A model generated the notes under the pieces. It was not told where the DNA came from. It saw nothing but the letters and a program-made list of their open reading frames with translations, and did not search any database. From contig NZ_JBHULY010000039.1 in NCBI RefSeq assembly GCF_042684665.1, positions 248,001 to 312,000 on the forward strand: 64,000 bases of DNA. The letters are read 5' to 3'. The first letter of the stretch is position 1, and every line of letters starts with the position of its first letter. Source of the stretch: Jejuia rubra. GTDB lineage: Bacteria; Bacteroidota; Bacteroidia; Flavobacteriales; Flavobacteriaceae. Of this stretch, positions 1-9,905 are shown in pieces. A program made the position numbers and the translations under genes.

Positions 1-2
1 GT

Positions 3-1169
3 ACTTATGGTAATACAAGTCCTCCTGATAATTACGATCACTGGCGCCAGTATGTAAATGCTTTTTTAACCACGCTGGTTAACGAATTTGGCATGAATGA
101 AGTAAAGACTTGGCGATTTAGGGTGAGTACAGAGCCCAATTTTACCCCAGATCATTGGCGCGGTACAAAAGAAGATTATTTTAAGCATTACGATATCACT
201 GTTGATGAGGTTTTAAAAGTGATTCCTGATGCCATTATTGGGCCTGGAAATATGTTAACCGAAGCTAGTGCGGCGACATATACAACAGAGCTAATAGACC
301 ATTGTGCAACCGGTACTAATTATGCCACAGGTGCTACTGGGACAAAAATGGATTTTTTCAGTATTTCATATTATGAGAAAATTGACCAAAACACCGTGGC
401 TTTGCCCGAAAAAATTCAATCTTACAGAAATAAACTAAATAGTATCCCCAAATTTTCAAATATTCCCTTGGATATTCAAGAATTTGGAATGCTAAGGGAC
501 GAAAACCGTATAAGGGGTTTAAGTTTATCCGACGCCACAGAACTAGGAGCTAGTTGGTACGCCACTGTAGCAGATATGGTTTACGAATTTAAAATTAATG
601 AAGTTTACGATTGGGGGCAGGAGATAGAATCCAGTGTTTTGCCACAAGCCAGAAAAAATGTAATGCGTATGTTTCAAAAGATGGAGGACGGCAATAGGCT
701 AGAAGCCGTAGATAATTTAAACGGCTACGCTGGGGTTATACCAGTGGTAAAAGGCGATATCGTTTATTTGTTGGTTTACAATCACAATCCATCAAGAACG
801 AGTACAGCGAAACGCACCCTATATCCTAAATTGGAAAGTGGGGTAATTGCCAGTGGAACAACCTGGAAAATGAATGAATGGACTGTCGATAAAAACCATG
901 GGGTTATGATGCACGAGCTTTATAAGGATGTAAGAAATGCAGGAGTCAATGAAAAAACTGATGGACGCATTTATGGTAACAGACCATCTGATAGATTTGA
1001 AGATGGGTGGAAAGATGTGCTAAATGCCAATTTGTCCAAATACACTGATTTAGCTAGACTGCCTCAAACCATGACAGATTCTCTTGTAGGTAAAAGAAAT
1101 GGAAGCTTGATACTTAAAGTTGATTTAGAACCGCATAGCGTAAAGCTAATTGAATTAATTCCGGAATAA
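3..1169 (+). CDS. GH39-like glycoside hydrolase (beta-xylosidase type), 5' end outside window
   Basis: The reading frame is open from base 3, upstream of the first ATG at 93, so this is the C-terminal part of a longer gene. The visible part starts inside a TIM barrel. The segment WRFRVSTEPNFTPDHW carries the likely acid/base Glu at bases 132-134. A close paralogue at 54473-57013 has the same block (WRFRVGSEIETPDHW) and the same preceding TYGN/YGNS block, which fixes the frame. Such clan GH-A enzymes in Bacteroidota PULs are usually beta-xylosidases, which would suit the xylose branches of ulvan. It ends 15 bp before the GH5 gene, so the two probably share a transcript. Unlike its paralogue it has no C-terminal sorting domain. 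The GH39 call rests on motif resemblance; exact family and substrate are not certain. Confidence 0.7.
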   Translation, partial: TYGNTSPPDNYDHWRQYVNAFLTTLVNEFGMNEVKTWRFRVSTEPNFTPDHWRGTKEDYFKHYDITVDEVLKVIPDAIIGPGNMLTEASAATYTTELIDHCATGTNYATGATGTKMDFFSISYYEKIDQNTVALPEKIQSYRNKLNSIPKFSNIPLDIQEFGMLRDENRIRGLSLSDATELGASWYATVADMVYEFKINEVYDWGQEIESSVLPQARKNVMRMFQKMEDGNRLEAVDNLNGYAGVIPVVKGDIVYLLVYNHNPSRTSTAKRTLYPKLESGVIASGTTWKMNEWTVDKNHGVMMHELYKDVRNAGVNEKTDGRIYGNRPSDRFEDGWKDVLNANLSKYTDLARLPQTMTDSLVGKRNGSLILKVDLEPHSVKLIELIPE

Positions 1170-1184
1170 AAACCAAACTAACTT

Positions 1185-2612
1185 GTGAAAACGCAACGAA
1201 CAAAAATCCAAACGGGAAAAGCAGTTCTTTTTCTGCTTTTTAGCTTAATTACACTTGCAACTTTTAGCCAAATTAAACATGGACTACGTGATGATTTGGG
1301 CAGACATGTTATCCCTAGGGGATTCGTGATGAATACCAACGATCATAAAGGTGAAGTGTTTTTTAATAGCGATGACTATGCCCGTATGGTTAGAATGGGG
1401 TCCAATTATCAAGTGATTCGTTTAGAACTTGGAAAACTAAGCGAATTTCCAGGAGGAAAACTAGAGCCTAATTATTTGAAAAAACTGGACTCACTTGTCG
1501 CCTTAGGAAAACATCATGATATCAAAACCGTTTTTAAAATGACGGTGTATGGAGTTGAAAAATTTGTTTGGGAAGAATTTTGGCTGAACAAGAATAACGA
1601 GTATGAAACCTATATTGATGCATGGAAAGTGATTTGGAATCGGTATGCCAAAAACACAGCTGTTGCAGGTTATGACGTGGTTAATGAGCCAAGGAAACTC
1701 ACCATGGATATTTCGTATAATCAGTTGACCAAAAAGTATTTAATTCCGCTATATCAAAAAATTATTGATGAAAGTCAAAAAATCAATGCTGATAAAAAGA
1801 TTCTGATTCAATCCATATTTATGAATAAAGGAGAGGGGATTGACAACAATCAATATGCCGAAATTACTGCGCCTATAAATCGGAAAAACGTTGTGTTTGC
1901 ACCTCATATTTATCAAAATAAAATCGATTTTATAAAACCAGTGATGGATCGTTTTGACAAGGAATCCGATTTGCTAAATGCACCAATTCTAATTGGGGAG
2001 TGGGGGTTTCCAACCTTCGCAAAAACCGATACCTTAATCAGTGGTAGGTTAGGGCAATTGGAATACAAGGAGCTTTACATCAAAACTGCCGAGGTTTTTG
2101 ATAGAATGGGGGTAGGTTCCATTAAAGCATGGTTTTTGGGCAATCGAACTATGCAACATTTCTTATCCGGAGGACCTTCAACTTGGGCCATTTTTAGCGA
2201 TAGTACAGATGCAGGAACTGTCGAGCGCAAATATATTACTGATGTAATTTCAAGGCCATTTCCGCAAACCGTTGCAGGTGATATCAAATCCTTCTTTTTT
2301 AACCATGCCACTAGAAAGTTAAATGTCAATTTCAAACCAAATAAGAAGCAAGGTGCTTCCAAAATTTTTATTGGAGCCAATAGGCACTATCCTGATGGTT
2401 TTTCGGTATTAATTGACGATGATATCGTGTTATACCATAATCCTATAAAAAATGTAGGATTGGAAGTTTACAAAGCTCCAGAACAGTTTGATATCTCAAA
2501 CTTTATTTGGGATGAAAAAACGCAAAAGCTATTCATACTAAAATGGCCTGAAACACAAGAAAACATCAGTTTGCGAATCGTACCTGGTATTCGAAACTTT
2601 AATAATAACTAA
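1185..2612 (+). CDS. GH5-like secreted glycoside hydrolase
   Basis: A 475-residue protein of single-domain GH5 size, with a Sec signal peptide (hydrophobic stretch about residues 12-28, ending ATFSQ). The clan GH-A catalytic pair is visible: acid/base Glu168 in YDVVNEP and nucleophile Glu272 in IGEWG, about 100 residues apart as usual for GH5. HIY before the nucleophile also fits. The start is a GTG; no ATG in frame gives a signal peptide. It lies 15 bp after the GH39-like gene and 18 bp before a GH2 gene, so it sits in an operon. The family includes endo- and exo-beta-glucanases, mannanases and others; the substrate cannot be read from the sequence. In this locus a side-chain or backbone beta-linkage of a rhamnose/uronate polysaccharide is a reasonable inference. 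Confidence 0.75.
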   Translation: MKTQRTKIQTGKAVLFLLFSLITLATFSQIKHGLRDDLGRHVIPRGFVMNTNDHKGEVFFNSDDYARMVRMGSNYQVIRLELGKLSEFPGGKLEPNYLKKLDSLVALGKHHDIKTVFKMTVYGVEKFVWEEFWLNKNNEYETYIDAWKVIWNRYAKNTAVAGYDVVNEPRKLTMDISYNQLTKKYLIPLYQKIIDESQKINADKKILIQSIFMNKGEGIDNNQYAEITAPINRKNVVFAPHIYQNKIDFIKPVMDRFDKESDLLNAPILIGEWGFPTFAKTDTLISGRLGQLEYKELYIKTAEVFDRMGVGSIKAWFLGNRTMQHFLSGGPSTWAIFSDSTDAGTVERKYITDVISRPFPQTVAGDIKSFFFNHATRKLNVNFKPNKKQGASKIFIGANRHYPDGFSVLIDDDIVLYHNPIKNVGLEVYKAPEQFDISNFIWDEKTQKLFILKWPETQENISLRIVPGIRNFNNN

Positions 2613-2630
2613 ATTTTTTTTAACCAAGCG

Positions 2631-5612
2631 ATGATGATTATTAAAACCTTTAACATCCAATTCGTATGTCTTCTTTTTCTAACTTTTGGTTGCTTGTCTT
2701 GTGAGAACAAATCAAATAATGCCTCCGATACCTTTGAAAAAACAAGAACAAAATACAACTTCAATCCTGATTGGAAGTTTATCAAAGAAAACCCAGAAAA
2801 TGCCCAAAATAAAGGTTTTAATGATGCTGAATGGAGTACGGTAAGTTGCCCACATACCTTTAATGATGTGGATACTTTTGACGATTACAGTTTAGGACAT
2901 CATGATGGTGAGGAAAACCAATGGCGAGGTACTGTATGGTACCGTAAGCATTTTAGGTTGCCTGAAACGGACGCAGGAAAAAAAGTATTTATTGAGTTTG
3001 AGTCGGTACGTCAAATCGCCGATGTGTACATCAATGGTGTGCATTTAGGGCAAAACCAAACAGGTTTTATTCCTTTTGGATACGACTTAACGCCTCATTT
3101 GAATTTTGAAGGAGATAACGTCATCGCGGTAAAGGTCAACAACGATCGTGGCGATCATTTTAGGGACAATTTTCCGTTGGTTTGGAACCATGAGCATTGG
3201 CATCCTACCCATGGCGGTATTTATCGAAACGTGTTTTTACATATAATGGACCCACTTCATATAACCCTTCCGCTTTATGATAATTTGGAAACATTGGGGA
3301 CTTACGTGTATGCTGATAATATATCGGAAGCCAGTGCGGATATTTTCGTAAATGCCGAGGTTCAAAATGAATACAGTGAGCCTAAAACGGTATCTTTTGA
3401 AGCGAAGATATTTGATAACGATGGAAAACTTGTTGGGGTTTCAGGAGCGCAACAAAGTGTAAATGTTGGAGAAAAATTCACCTTTTCAGTTCAAACCACT
3501 TTAGAAAATCCAAACCTTTGGTACACGCGTCATCCGTATATGTACACCGTAGAAAGTGTATTGAAAGTTGATGGTAAAGCCATCGATTCCTATAACACAC
3601 CTTTAGGAATACGCAATTTCAATTTCGATAAGGACAAAGGTTTTTTCAATAATGGGGAGTATGCTAAACTACACGGTTGGGGACAAAAGCCTACCAATAC
3701 ATGGGCAGGTTTAGGCACAGCCCTACCTGATTGGTTGCGCGATTATACGTTTAGATTGATGGATGAAGCTGGAGGTAATTTTATTCGGTGGGGGCACTGT
3801 GCAGGATCGCCAGCCGAGGTGGCCATGGGCGATAAATACGGTTTTGTAACCTTGATGCCGGGAGTAAGTGGAGAGTCTGAAGATGAAGGCGAAACTTGGG
3901 ATATCCGTATCAAGGCATTTAAGGATATGATTGTGTACTACCGAAACCACCCTTCAATTTTTATATGGGAAGGTGGTAATTGGGCCGAAAGTGAAGCGCA
4001 TTATAAAGAAATTTTAGAGGTTATCAGTACATTCGACCCTAACGGAAAACGCTTAATGGGTAATAGAAGGGCTGATGTTAAAAATGACTCAGAGGGTTAT
4101 ATTTCTATTGAAATTGGAACCGAAGGTTGGGAGCGTGAATACCCTGATTTACCCTTGATTGAAAGCGAATACATGCGCGAAGAAGCACCAAGGCGAATTT
4201 GGGATAAGCATTCGCCTGATGATAATTTCTTTAGCCATCCTAACATTAAAAAGAACACCTATAAAATTACCTCGGAGCAATTTGCCGTAAGACAAGTAGA
4301 ACACTGGTGGGACAAAATGGGCAGAAAAGCCTATCATGTTGGTGGTGCCAATTGGGTTTTTACAGACGGTACGCACGGTGGTCGTGGACAAACCGAAGTG
4401 ACCAGAGCTAGTGGAGAGGTAGACGCGGTGCGTTTGCCCAAAGAGGCCTTTTATGCCACAAAAGCCATGTGGCGACCAGAACCACAGGTGCATATCATAG
4501 GGCATTGGAATTATAAAGAAGGTACAAAAAAAGACATTTTTGTAGTGTCTAATACCGCAGGGATAAAACTCTATGTTAACGGTAGGTTGGTAGGTGAAAA
4601 CAACACACCTGAAAGCGGATATCTTTATGCATTCAAAAATGTTGTATGGGAAGCAGGAGCAATTAAAGCGGAAGGGATTGTTGATGGTGAAGTAAAAGCA
4701 ATGCATACAAAAGAAACCTCGGGCGAGCCAGTAGCACTCAAGTTAACCCCAATTGTTGGCCCAAAGGGATGGCAAGCTGATGGTTCTGATATTGCATTAA
4801 TTGATGTTGAGGTTGTGGATACTAAAGGAAGACGTTGCCCTTTAGCCAAAGGACGTGTAGATTTTACCATTGAGGGGCCGGCAATATGGCGCGGTGGCTA
4901 CAATAGCGGAAAGGAAAATTCTACCAACAATTTATTTTTAGATGTTGAAGCCGGTATTAATCGGGTGGCGGTGCGGTCACTTTTAGATGCTGGAACCGTT
5001 ACGATTACTGCTACACAAGAGGGTTTAACTCCAGCAAGTGTCACATTAACATCAAACAAGGTAGAAATTGTAGATGGACTAACTTTAGAGTTGCCACAGG
5101 TTTATGAAAATGTGTTGACCGAAGAGCCTATGCCAATACATATGCCCGAAATCCCAGAGTATATTCCAGGAGAAACTAACAAAAGTAAATTGTTTACTAA
5201 GTTTAGTTACACCGGTGATGGAAAAGCGATGTTAAGAACAAACATGCATTGGGGTAAAAAATCACATACCGATTTAGAACATAACTATACAGTAATCCCC
5301 AGGTACTTAGTTGGCTCTGAATACATAAGAACACCAAATTCTGATAAAGGCTATTGGGCAAGAGACCAATTACAATTTATTGCAGGGCAAAAAATGCACA
5401 TTTACGTTTTACATGACGACCGTGTACCACGTCCAGAGTTTTTGTTGGAAGATTTTAAGGATACTAAAGATAACATAAAACTAGATGAAGCTGTTATGTC
5501 ATTATTTCATCGAGTAGCAGAAGCAGGAGAGAGTATTATTATGGCTGGAAATAGTGATGGTGATGTGCCTGAGGATGCCAAAATGTACACCGTAATAGGT
5601 AAAAAGTTTTAA
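2631..5612 (+). CDS. GH2-family protein with substituted acid/base position
   Basis: A 993-residue lipoprotein (signal ending LSCENK) with GH2 architecture: jelly-roll sugar-binding domain (about residues 40-200), Ig-like domain (about 200-330), TIM barrel (about 335-600), then C-terminal beta domains. The barrel shows RNHPSIFIW, but where GH2 enzymes have GNE the sequence reads GGNW (Trp451 instead of the acid/base Glu; Glu447 and Glu453 are nearby). A nucleophile candidate, Glu513 in ESEY, is present. The extra C-terminal region from about residue 850 is not one I recognise. The other GH2 of this locus (43395-46460) keeps both Glu. This protein may use a different acid/base residue, belong to a divergent subfamily, or bind sugar without cleaving it. 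It is the last gene of the operon entering from the left edge. Confidence 0.75.
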   Translation: MMIIKTFNIQFVCLLFLTFGCLSCENKSNNASDTFEKTRTKYNFNPDWKFIKENPENAQNKGFNDAEWSTVSCPHTFNDVDTFDDYSLGHHDGEENQWRGTVWYRKHFRLPETDAGKKVFIEFESVRQIADVYINGVHLGQNQTGFIPFGYDLTPHLNFEGDNVIAVKVNNDRGDHFRDNFPLVWNHEHWHPTHGGIYRNVFLHIMDPLHITLPLYDNLETLGTYVYADNISEASADIFVNAEVQNEYSEPKTVSFEAKIFDNDGKLVGVSGAQQSVNVGEKFTFSVQTTLENPNLWYTRHPYMYTVESVLKVDGKAIDSYNTPLGIRNFNFDKDKGFFNNGEYAKLHGWGQKPTNTWAGLGTALPDWLRDYTFRLMDEAGGNFIRWGHCAGSPAEVAMGDKYGFVTLMPGVSGESEDEGETWDIRIKAFKDMIVYYRNHPSIFIWEGGNWAESEAHYKEILEVISTFDPNGKRLMGNRRADVKNDSEGYISIEIGTEGWEREYPDLPLIESEYMREEAPRRIWDKHSPDDNFFSHPNIKKNTYKITSEQFAVRQVEHWWDKMGRKAYHVGGANWVFTDGTHGGRGQTEVTRASGEVDAVRLPKEAFYATKAMWRPEPQVHIIGHWNYKEGTKKDIFVVSNTAGIKLYVNGRLVGENNTPESGYLYAFKNVVWEAGAIKAEGIVDGEVKAMHTKETSGEPVALKLTPIVGPKGWQADGSDIALIDVEVVDTKGRRCPLAKGRVDFTIEGPAIWRGGYNSGKENSTNNLFLDVEAGINRVAVRSLLDAGTVTITATQEGLTPASVTLTSNKVEIVDGLTLELPQVYENVLTEEPMPIHMPEIPEYIPGETNKSKLFTKFSYTGDGKAMLRTNMHWGKKSHTDLEHNYTVIPRYLVGSEYIRTPNSDKGYWARDQLQFIAGQKMHIYVLHDDRVPRPEFLLEDFKDTKDNIKLDEAVMSLFHRVAEAGESIIMAGNSDGDVPEDAKMYTVIGKKF

Positions 5613-5728
5613 AAGGTTAAAGTATTTAATTTTTAGGATAGGCCCTTGTTTGTCAGAAATATTGAAAAACCACCATAGTTTAGTCGGAACGATTAAATGA
5701 GCTATTTTATCGGATTTTTGTTGACAAT

Positions 5729-5773
5729 CAGCATAGTTCAGGATATTTTTTAGTGAAGATTGGTATAACTTAC
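5729..5773 (+). promoter_or_regulatory. Tandem CAGNAYA/CAGGAYA repeat plus -7 box (site A)
   Basis: CAGCATA (5729-5735), three bases, CAGGATA (5739-5745), then 20 bases to TAACTTAC (5766-5773), a match to the Bacteroidota -7 box TAnnTTTG at six of eight positions. The GTG at 5753 would lie inside this promoter, so the site also argues for the ATG at 5789 as start of the gene. Confidence 0.55.
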
Positions 5774-5788
5774 GCAAAAATTATAGTT

Positions 5789-8767
5789 ATGACTCAGAAT
5801 ACTAGATACAAATTACAATCATATAAAGGCGTAATTCTTTTAATATTAGTATTCGCTTGTTATTCACAATTTTACGGACAGGAATATCCGTTTACCCTGC
5901 CGAATGATATAACTGCCTCCTTAAATGTGGATACGGATGATACTGAGCCCTTTAATAACAAAATAATAGGCTATAATATTCAAGGGTTTGATACCCAACT
6001 TCAAAAGGATTTTATAAATCTTGTGGATCCTGTGACTATTCGATTTCCGCATGGGGTTTGGGCCAATTTTTACGAATGGCAAACCGATGGCTATCAGGAT
6101 GATGCCTATGATAACAGGGATCATGAGGAAGCATTACAAACCTTTGTATGCTGTATCACGGGAGACATCGATGGTATTGCAGATTTAAATACACAAAAAA
6201 AGAACAGAACTGGAGGTGAGGGCTATGATATGATGTGGACCTACTCAATCAATTTTGATGATGGGGCAAGTAGCGTTGCCAGAGCGCAAAAAGATATTGG
6301 TTTAGGGCTGGAAGTAAAAGCCATTGAATTAGGAAACGAGCACTTTTGGAGAGGACAGCGCTCATTAAGAACAGAAACACCCGAAATGTATTTATCGGCC
6401 GCTTCAGAAGTGTCTAGTGCGCTTAAAGCAGAATTTCCAGATATTAAATTGTCTTTGCCTTTAAGTTGGAGAAATGGTATTGACAGTTCAATAGACCATA
6501 CAAGCTACAACAATACCATTATCGGAGATGGAAGTTTTTTTGATGCTATATCACTACATAAATATATGGGATCCGATCCTGATCAAGCAGCAGATAGTAA
6601 TACTGCATACGGCCTATTGTTAACTGCAAAATTGGAACTAGAAGATTCTGCAAACTGGGTAAGAAGCTTTGCTCCTGGAAAGCCAGTTTGGTTAACAGAA
6701 TGGGGTGTTTCAGCAGGAGATAACGTTCATGGAGGCGCATGTTTAGGAATGGCTGATGTATTTCTGTTTATGGCTGAAAACCAGGATATTTACGAACGTG
6801 CCAACTGGTTTATCTTTAATCGAGTTTTGAATTCTATGGTGGTAGTTGGGAGCAATAGAGAACCTGTTTACCCGCTTCAAAAAAGAGGCTATCTGTCCAC
6901 CTACGAAATTATTCAAGATGTATTTCGAGATGCCACTTTATTAAATGGTACGGTAACGTCTTCGGCACAATTAACCGTTGCTCGGGGTTCGGTAAATGCG
7001 GTAAATGCGAGGGCCACGACTGATGAATTTGGCGAAACCAAAGTAGTCGTAGTAAATCTTACGGACAAACCTGTCACTTTTGAATTAAAGTTTGATGATG
7101 TGGTGTATTCCAGAAGTTTTAAGCATGAGGCACTGATATTTGAAAATTTAGGCGAAGTAGATCCGATAGATTATTTTTCAGACCCGATGCAATTGGTTAA
7201 GGAAGGTACAGGTACAATTACATTGCCACCGTTATCTGTTAGCAAAATTTCAGAGATATATTTTGATGAATCCATCCACCTTATTGCGGGCACCATTCAA
7301 GCCGAAGATTATAAGGATGGTGGTGAAGGTGTTGGCTTTTCAGATACAACTGCCGACAATACATTGAGCCCAGGTATCGATACCGATGGGGTGGATGTGG
7401 GAACGGACGTAGGTATCACTTACGTTGGTGATACCCAAAATGGAGAATGGTTAAAGTACGATGTCAATGTTTTAAAAGCCGATGATTACGATTTTGAGTT
7501 TATTTACGCTTCTGCAATAGCCGGGGCTTTGGTGAGTATAGAGATCGACGATGTTGTTGTTTTTGATAACTTTTCATTGCTACAAACGGCCAGTGCCACC
7601 GATTTTCAGACCGCCACAAAATTAACGGTTCCGTTAACGAAAGGGTTGCATGAGCTGAAGCTTAATGTGCAGAATGGAGGTTTCAATTTAGATAAAATTA
7701 ATATAATGGCGGTTCCAATTTTAGAAGCTCCAACGTTTGTGATGCCTAATGATTTGGACAATATTGAACCTGGGAATTCTATTGAAGTTGAAGCTTCTAC
7801 AACCAGCGCACCCGAGAACATTGCCAGTATGGAACTTTTTGTAAATGACGTTTTGGTGCGCAGTATTGCTTCTGCGCCATTCACATGGGGATATTCTGGA
7901 CAAAATGATACACTTCTTGAAAATATTGCCGAAGGCACCTATAATCTAAAACTGGTGTTGACCGATGATAGGGGTAGAACTAAGGAGAGCACAATTATAG
8001 TGACAAGCACAGATTACCCAACAAGGCCATTTTTAGGAACAGCGCATATGGTTCCGGGGGTTATTCAAATTGAGGATTACGATTTAGGAGGTTCAGGATT
8101 GGCATTTTCAGATTCGTCAGTAGGCAATTCTGGGGGTGCGTATCGTACCGAAGCAGGCGATGATGTTGATGTTGCTGAAGGGGGAACGGGATTTGTAACA
8201 ACAGGACTCAGTGGGAACGAATACACAAGATATACCATTAATGTCACAGAAAGTGGACGATACGAAATGTTGGTAAACTACGCTACGTTTTCTAACACCT
8301 CAAAACCATTTTCAGCTTATTTGTTACCAAAAGATTTATCATCTTCAGAGTTGTTATTTTCTGCTCCAAATGGCTCAACAACTGATGGTATTAGAAAAAT
8401 TACCGGAGGTGGTGATTTTCAGGATTACGCCTCAGATGAATTTGGTTTGCAAGCAGGCCTTTGGGTTTTGGAATTAAAAATACCAAGCGGAGGTGCTGGT
8501 CCATTGTACGATTACGTTACTTTAAATCGATTGGGAAGCTTGAATGTTGACGAATTTGCGTTTAATAACGACTTCAAAGTGTACCCAATACCAAGTGGTG
8601 ATGGAAGATTTCAACTAAGCAAACCTAAAACATGGGAGGTATATTCACTGTTGGGAAGAAAAATAACCCATGGCAATGGGCATACTGTGGACATCTCAAA
8701 ATATTCCAAAGGGATATATATCTTAAAGACGGATGAAGGAATAATTAAGAAGTTGCTTTACAACTAG
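5789..8767 (+). CDS. Secreted clan GH-A glycoside hydrolase with two CBM6-like domains and T9SS signal
   Basis: A 992-residue multidomain exoenzyme. A signal peptide ends near FYGQ. The catalytic TIM barrel (about residues 35-470) has IRFPHG, ELGNEHF with acid/base Glu184, and LTEWG with nucleophile Glu304. This is a clan GH-A pattern, but the family is uncertain (GH39, GH51, GH79 and GH86 all show similar motifs). Next come a CBM6-like module (about 497-640, beginning IQAEDY), an Ig-like module (about 640-745), a second CBM6-like module (about 750-920, beginning IQIEDY), and a T9SS type A sorting domain (about 925-992, VYPIPSGDG and ending KKLLYN). The architecture implies export to the cell surface or medium and action on intact polymer. 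A GTG 36 bases upstream is in frame but lies before the predicted -7 box, so the ATG is preferred. It is a single-gene unit closed by a hairpin terminator. Confidence 0.75.
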   Translation: MTQNTRYKLQSYKGVILLILVFACYSQFYGQEYPFTLPNDITASLNVDTDDTEPFNNKIIGYNIQGFDTQLQKDFINLVDPVTIRFPHGVWANFYEWQTDGYQDDAYDNRDHEEALQTFVCCITGDIDGIADLNTQKKNRTGGEGYDMMWTYSINFDDGASSVARAQKDIGLGLEVKAIELGNEHFWRGQRSLRTETPEMYLSAASEVSSALKAEFPDIKLSLPLSWRNGIDSSIDHTSYNNTIIGDGSFFDAISLHKYMGSDPDQAADSNTAYGLLLTAKLELEDSANWVRSFAPGKPVWLTEWGVSAGDNVHGGACLGMADVFLFMAENQDIYERANWFIFNRVLNSMVVVGSNREPVYPLQKRGYLSTYEIIQDVFRDATLLNGTVTSSAQLTVARGSVNAVNARATTDEFGETKVVVVNLTDKPVTFELKFDDVVYSRSFKHEALIFENLGEVDPIDYFSDPMQLVKEGTGTITLPPLSVSKISEIYFDESIHLIAGTIQAEDYKDGGEGVGFSDTTADNTLSPGIDTDGVDVGTDVGITYVGDTQNGEWLKYDVNVLKADDYDFEFIYASAIAGALVSIEIDDVVVFDNFSLLQTASATDFQTATKLTVPLTKGLHELKLNVQNGGFNLDKINIMAVPILEAPTFVMPNDLDNIEPGNSIEVEASTTSAPENIASMELFVNDVLVRSIASAPFTWGYSGQNDTLLENIAEGTYNLKLVLTDDRGRTKESTIIVTSTDYPTRPFLGTAHMVPGVIQIEDYDLGGSGLAFSDSSVGNSGGAYRTEAGDDVDVAEGGTGFVTTGLSGNEYTRYTINVTESGRYEMLVNYATFSNTSKPFSAYLLPKDLSSSELLFSAPNGSTTDGIRKITGGGDFQDYASDEFGLQAGLWVLELKIPSGGAGPLYDYVTLNRLGSLNVDEFAFNNDFKVYPIPSGDGRFQLSKPKTWEVYSLLGRKITHGNGHTVDISKYSKGIYILKTDEGIIKKLLYN

Positions 8768-8794
8768 CAACTATTCTTTTGCAAAAAATTAAAA

Positions 8795-8834
8795 GGCCAT
8801 GATGGAGTTATACAATCATGGCCATTTTTATTTT
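8795..8834 (+). terminator. Rho-independent terminator after the CBM6 enzyme
   Basis: A 9-bp perfect stem (GGCCATGAT at 8795-8803 with ATCATGGCC at 8815-8823), an 11-base loop, and a T-rich run to 8834. It lies 27 bases after the stop codon. The IS982 element is inserted just behind it. Confidence 0.85.
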
Positions 8835-8840
8835 AGTTAA

Positions 8841-9862
8841 CGTGAGTTCGACATAATTAAAGATTCAAACACAATTGATTGTTTTTTTCAAAATTAATGT
8901 TCAGGCTGGGTTTCTTCTCAGTAAAGTTATAAGCAATAAGTCCAGAGAATACATTGGTAAAAAAGTTTATTGGGCTTCTATATCTTTAATGTTCAATTTG
9001 GAATATGTTTTTGAGCTGGTCTATGATAGTCTCAACAATAGTTCTTTTTCTTAACATAATCACATCATACATTGGGGTCAACAGTTTGGTTTTCATGTTC
9101 TTTTTGAGTTTTGTTACCAAGTGTATGCCTTCGGAAAACAGGTTCGTAAATAGTTCCTTGCCGATATACCCCTTATCCCCATAGAGCTTGCCCCATAACC
9201 TTTTAATGAAGTTTTTTATTCTTAAAGGCGTTCTGTCGTCTTTATTCCCAGGGGTTATCAGTAAATCAATAATCTGCCCGCTATCATTGGTCACAATGTG
9301 AAGCTTAAAGCCAAAGAACCAACCAATGGAGCATTGCCCTCTTTGGGCCAGGCCGTCAAATACCTTATGGGAATGTATGCGCCTATTGTGGCACACCCTT
9401 AAAGGTGTTGAGTCTATAAAACTGATACCTGGGCAGTGCCCCGTCCCCTGCGTTTTCAGGTAAGCCAAAAGAGGAAGCATGCTCTCGGAACACAGTTCTA
9501 CCATACGATTATAGGATACGACATCTGGAAAACAGTCTTTCAAGTACAAACCAACATAGCCTAGATAGAACTTCTTAAAAGTCCTAACACCACTCAAATG
9601 GAACAGCACCTGAATGGTCATTACCTCGGACAGAGACAATTTGGAGGGTTTCTTGCGCTTTTTACCATTTCCTATGAGCCTTTGTTCAAATAAAGGAACA
9701 AATTCTTTGCAAAAATCATCAATGGAACAGAAAATTTCGGTAATTTTAGAGGAAGAAATCATAAAGCGGATTGTTTTAGTTAATTGGAATTCAGTACTTT
9801 AATTTACTAAATATTCCGCTTTTTTCATACTATATAATATGATTTTTTATGTCGAACTCACG
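8841..9862 (-). mobile_element. IS982-family insertion sequence, complete, 1022 bp
   Basis: Perfect 16-bp terminal inverted repeats are visible: CGTGAGTTCGACATAA at 8841-8856 and its complement at 9847-9862. The element is flanked by an 8-bp direct repeat, TTAGTTAA, at 8833-8840 and 9863-9870, which is the target-site duplication. Length, single transposase gene and duplication size fit IS982. It sits between the terminator of the plus-strand enzyme gene and the 3' end of the convergent minus-strand gene, a place where insertion should do little harm. The perfect repeats and duplication suggest a recent arrival. Confidence 0.92.
8857..9762 (-). pseudogene. IS982-family transposase interrupted by an in-frame stop
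   Basis: The open part (8986-9762, 258 codons) is an IS982-type DDE transposase: SFIDSTPLRVCHNRR, GFKLHIVTNDSGQI, GNKDDRTPL and YGDKGYIG hold the expected acidic residues. It stops after QIEH with TAA at 8986-8988. Reading past that codon, the same frame continues for 42 codons with the family's usual C-terminal sequence (RYRSPINFF, SGLIAYNF) and stops at 8857-8859, next to the inverted repeat. The full frame would be about 301 residues, the normal length for the family. A single substitution (for example TCA to TAA, Ser to stop) explains it. The catalytic core is intact, so loss of activity is likely but not certain. Confidence 0.88.
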
Positions 9863-9905
9863 TTAGTTAAAAATTCAATATGAGCTAAGCTCAATCTTTA
9901 GGAAA

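Noticed and set aside
5753..5788. GTG start 36 bases upstream of the CBM6 enzyme's ATG
   Set aside because: It would lie upstream of the predicted -7 box and adds residues before a good signal peptide.
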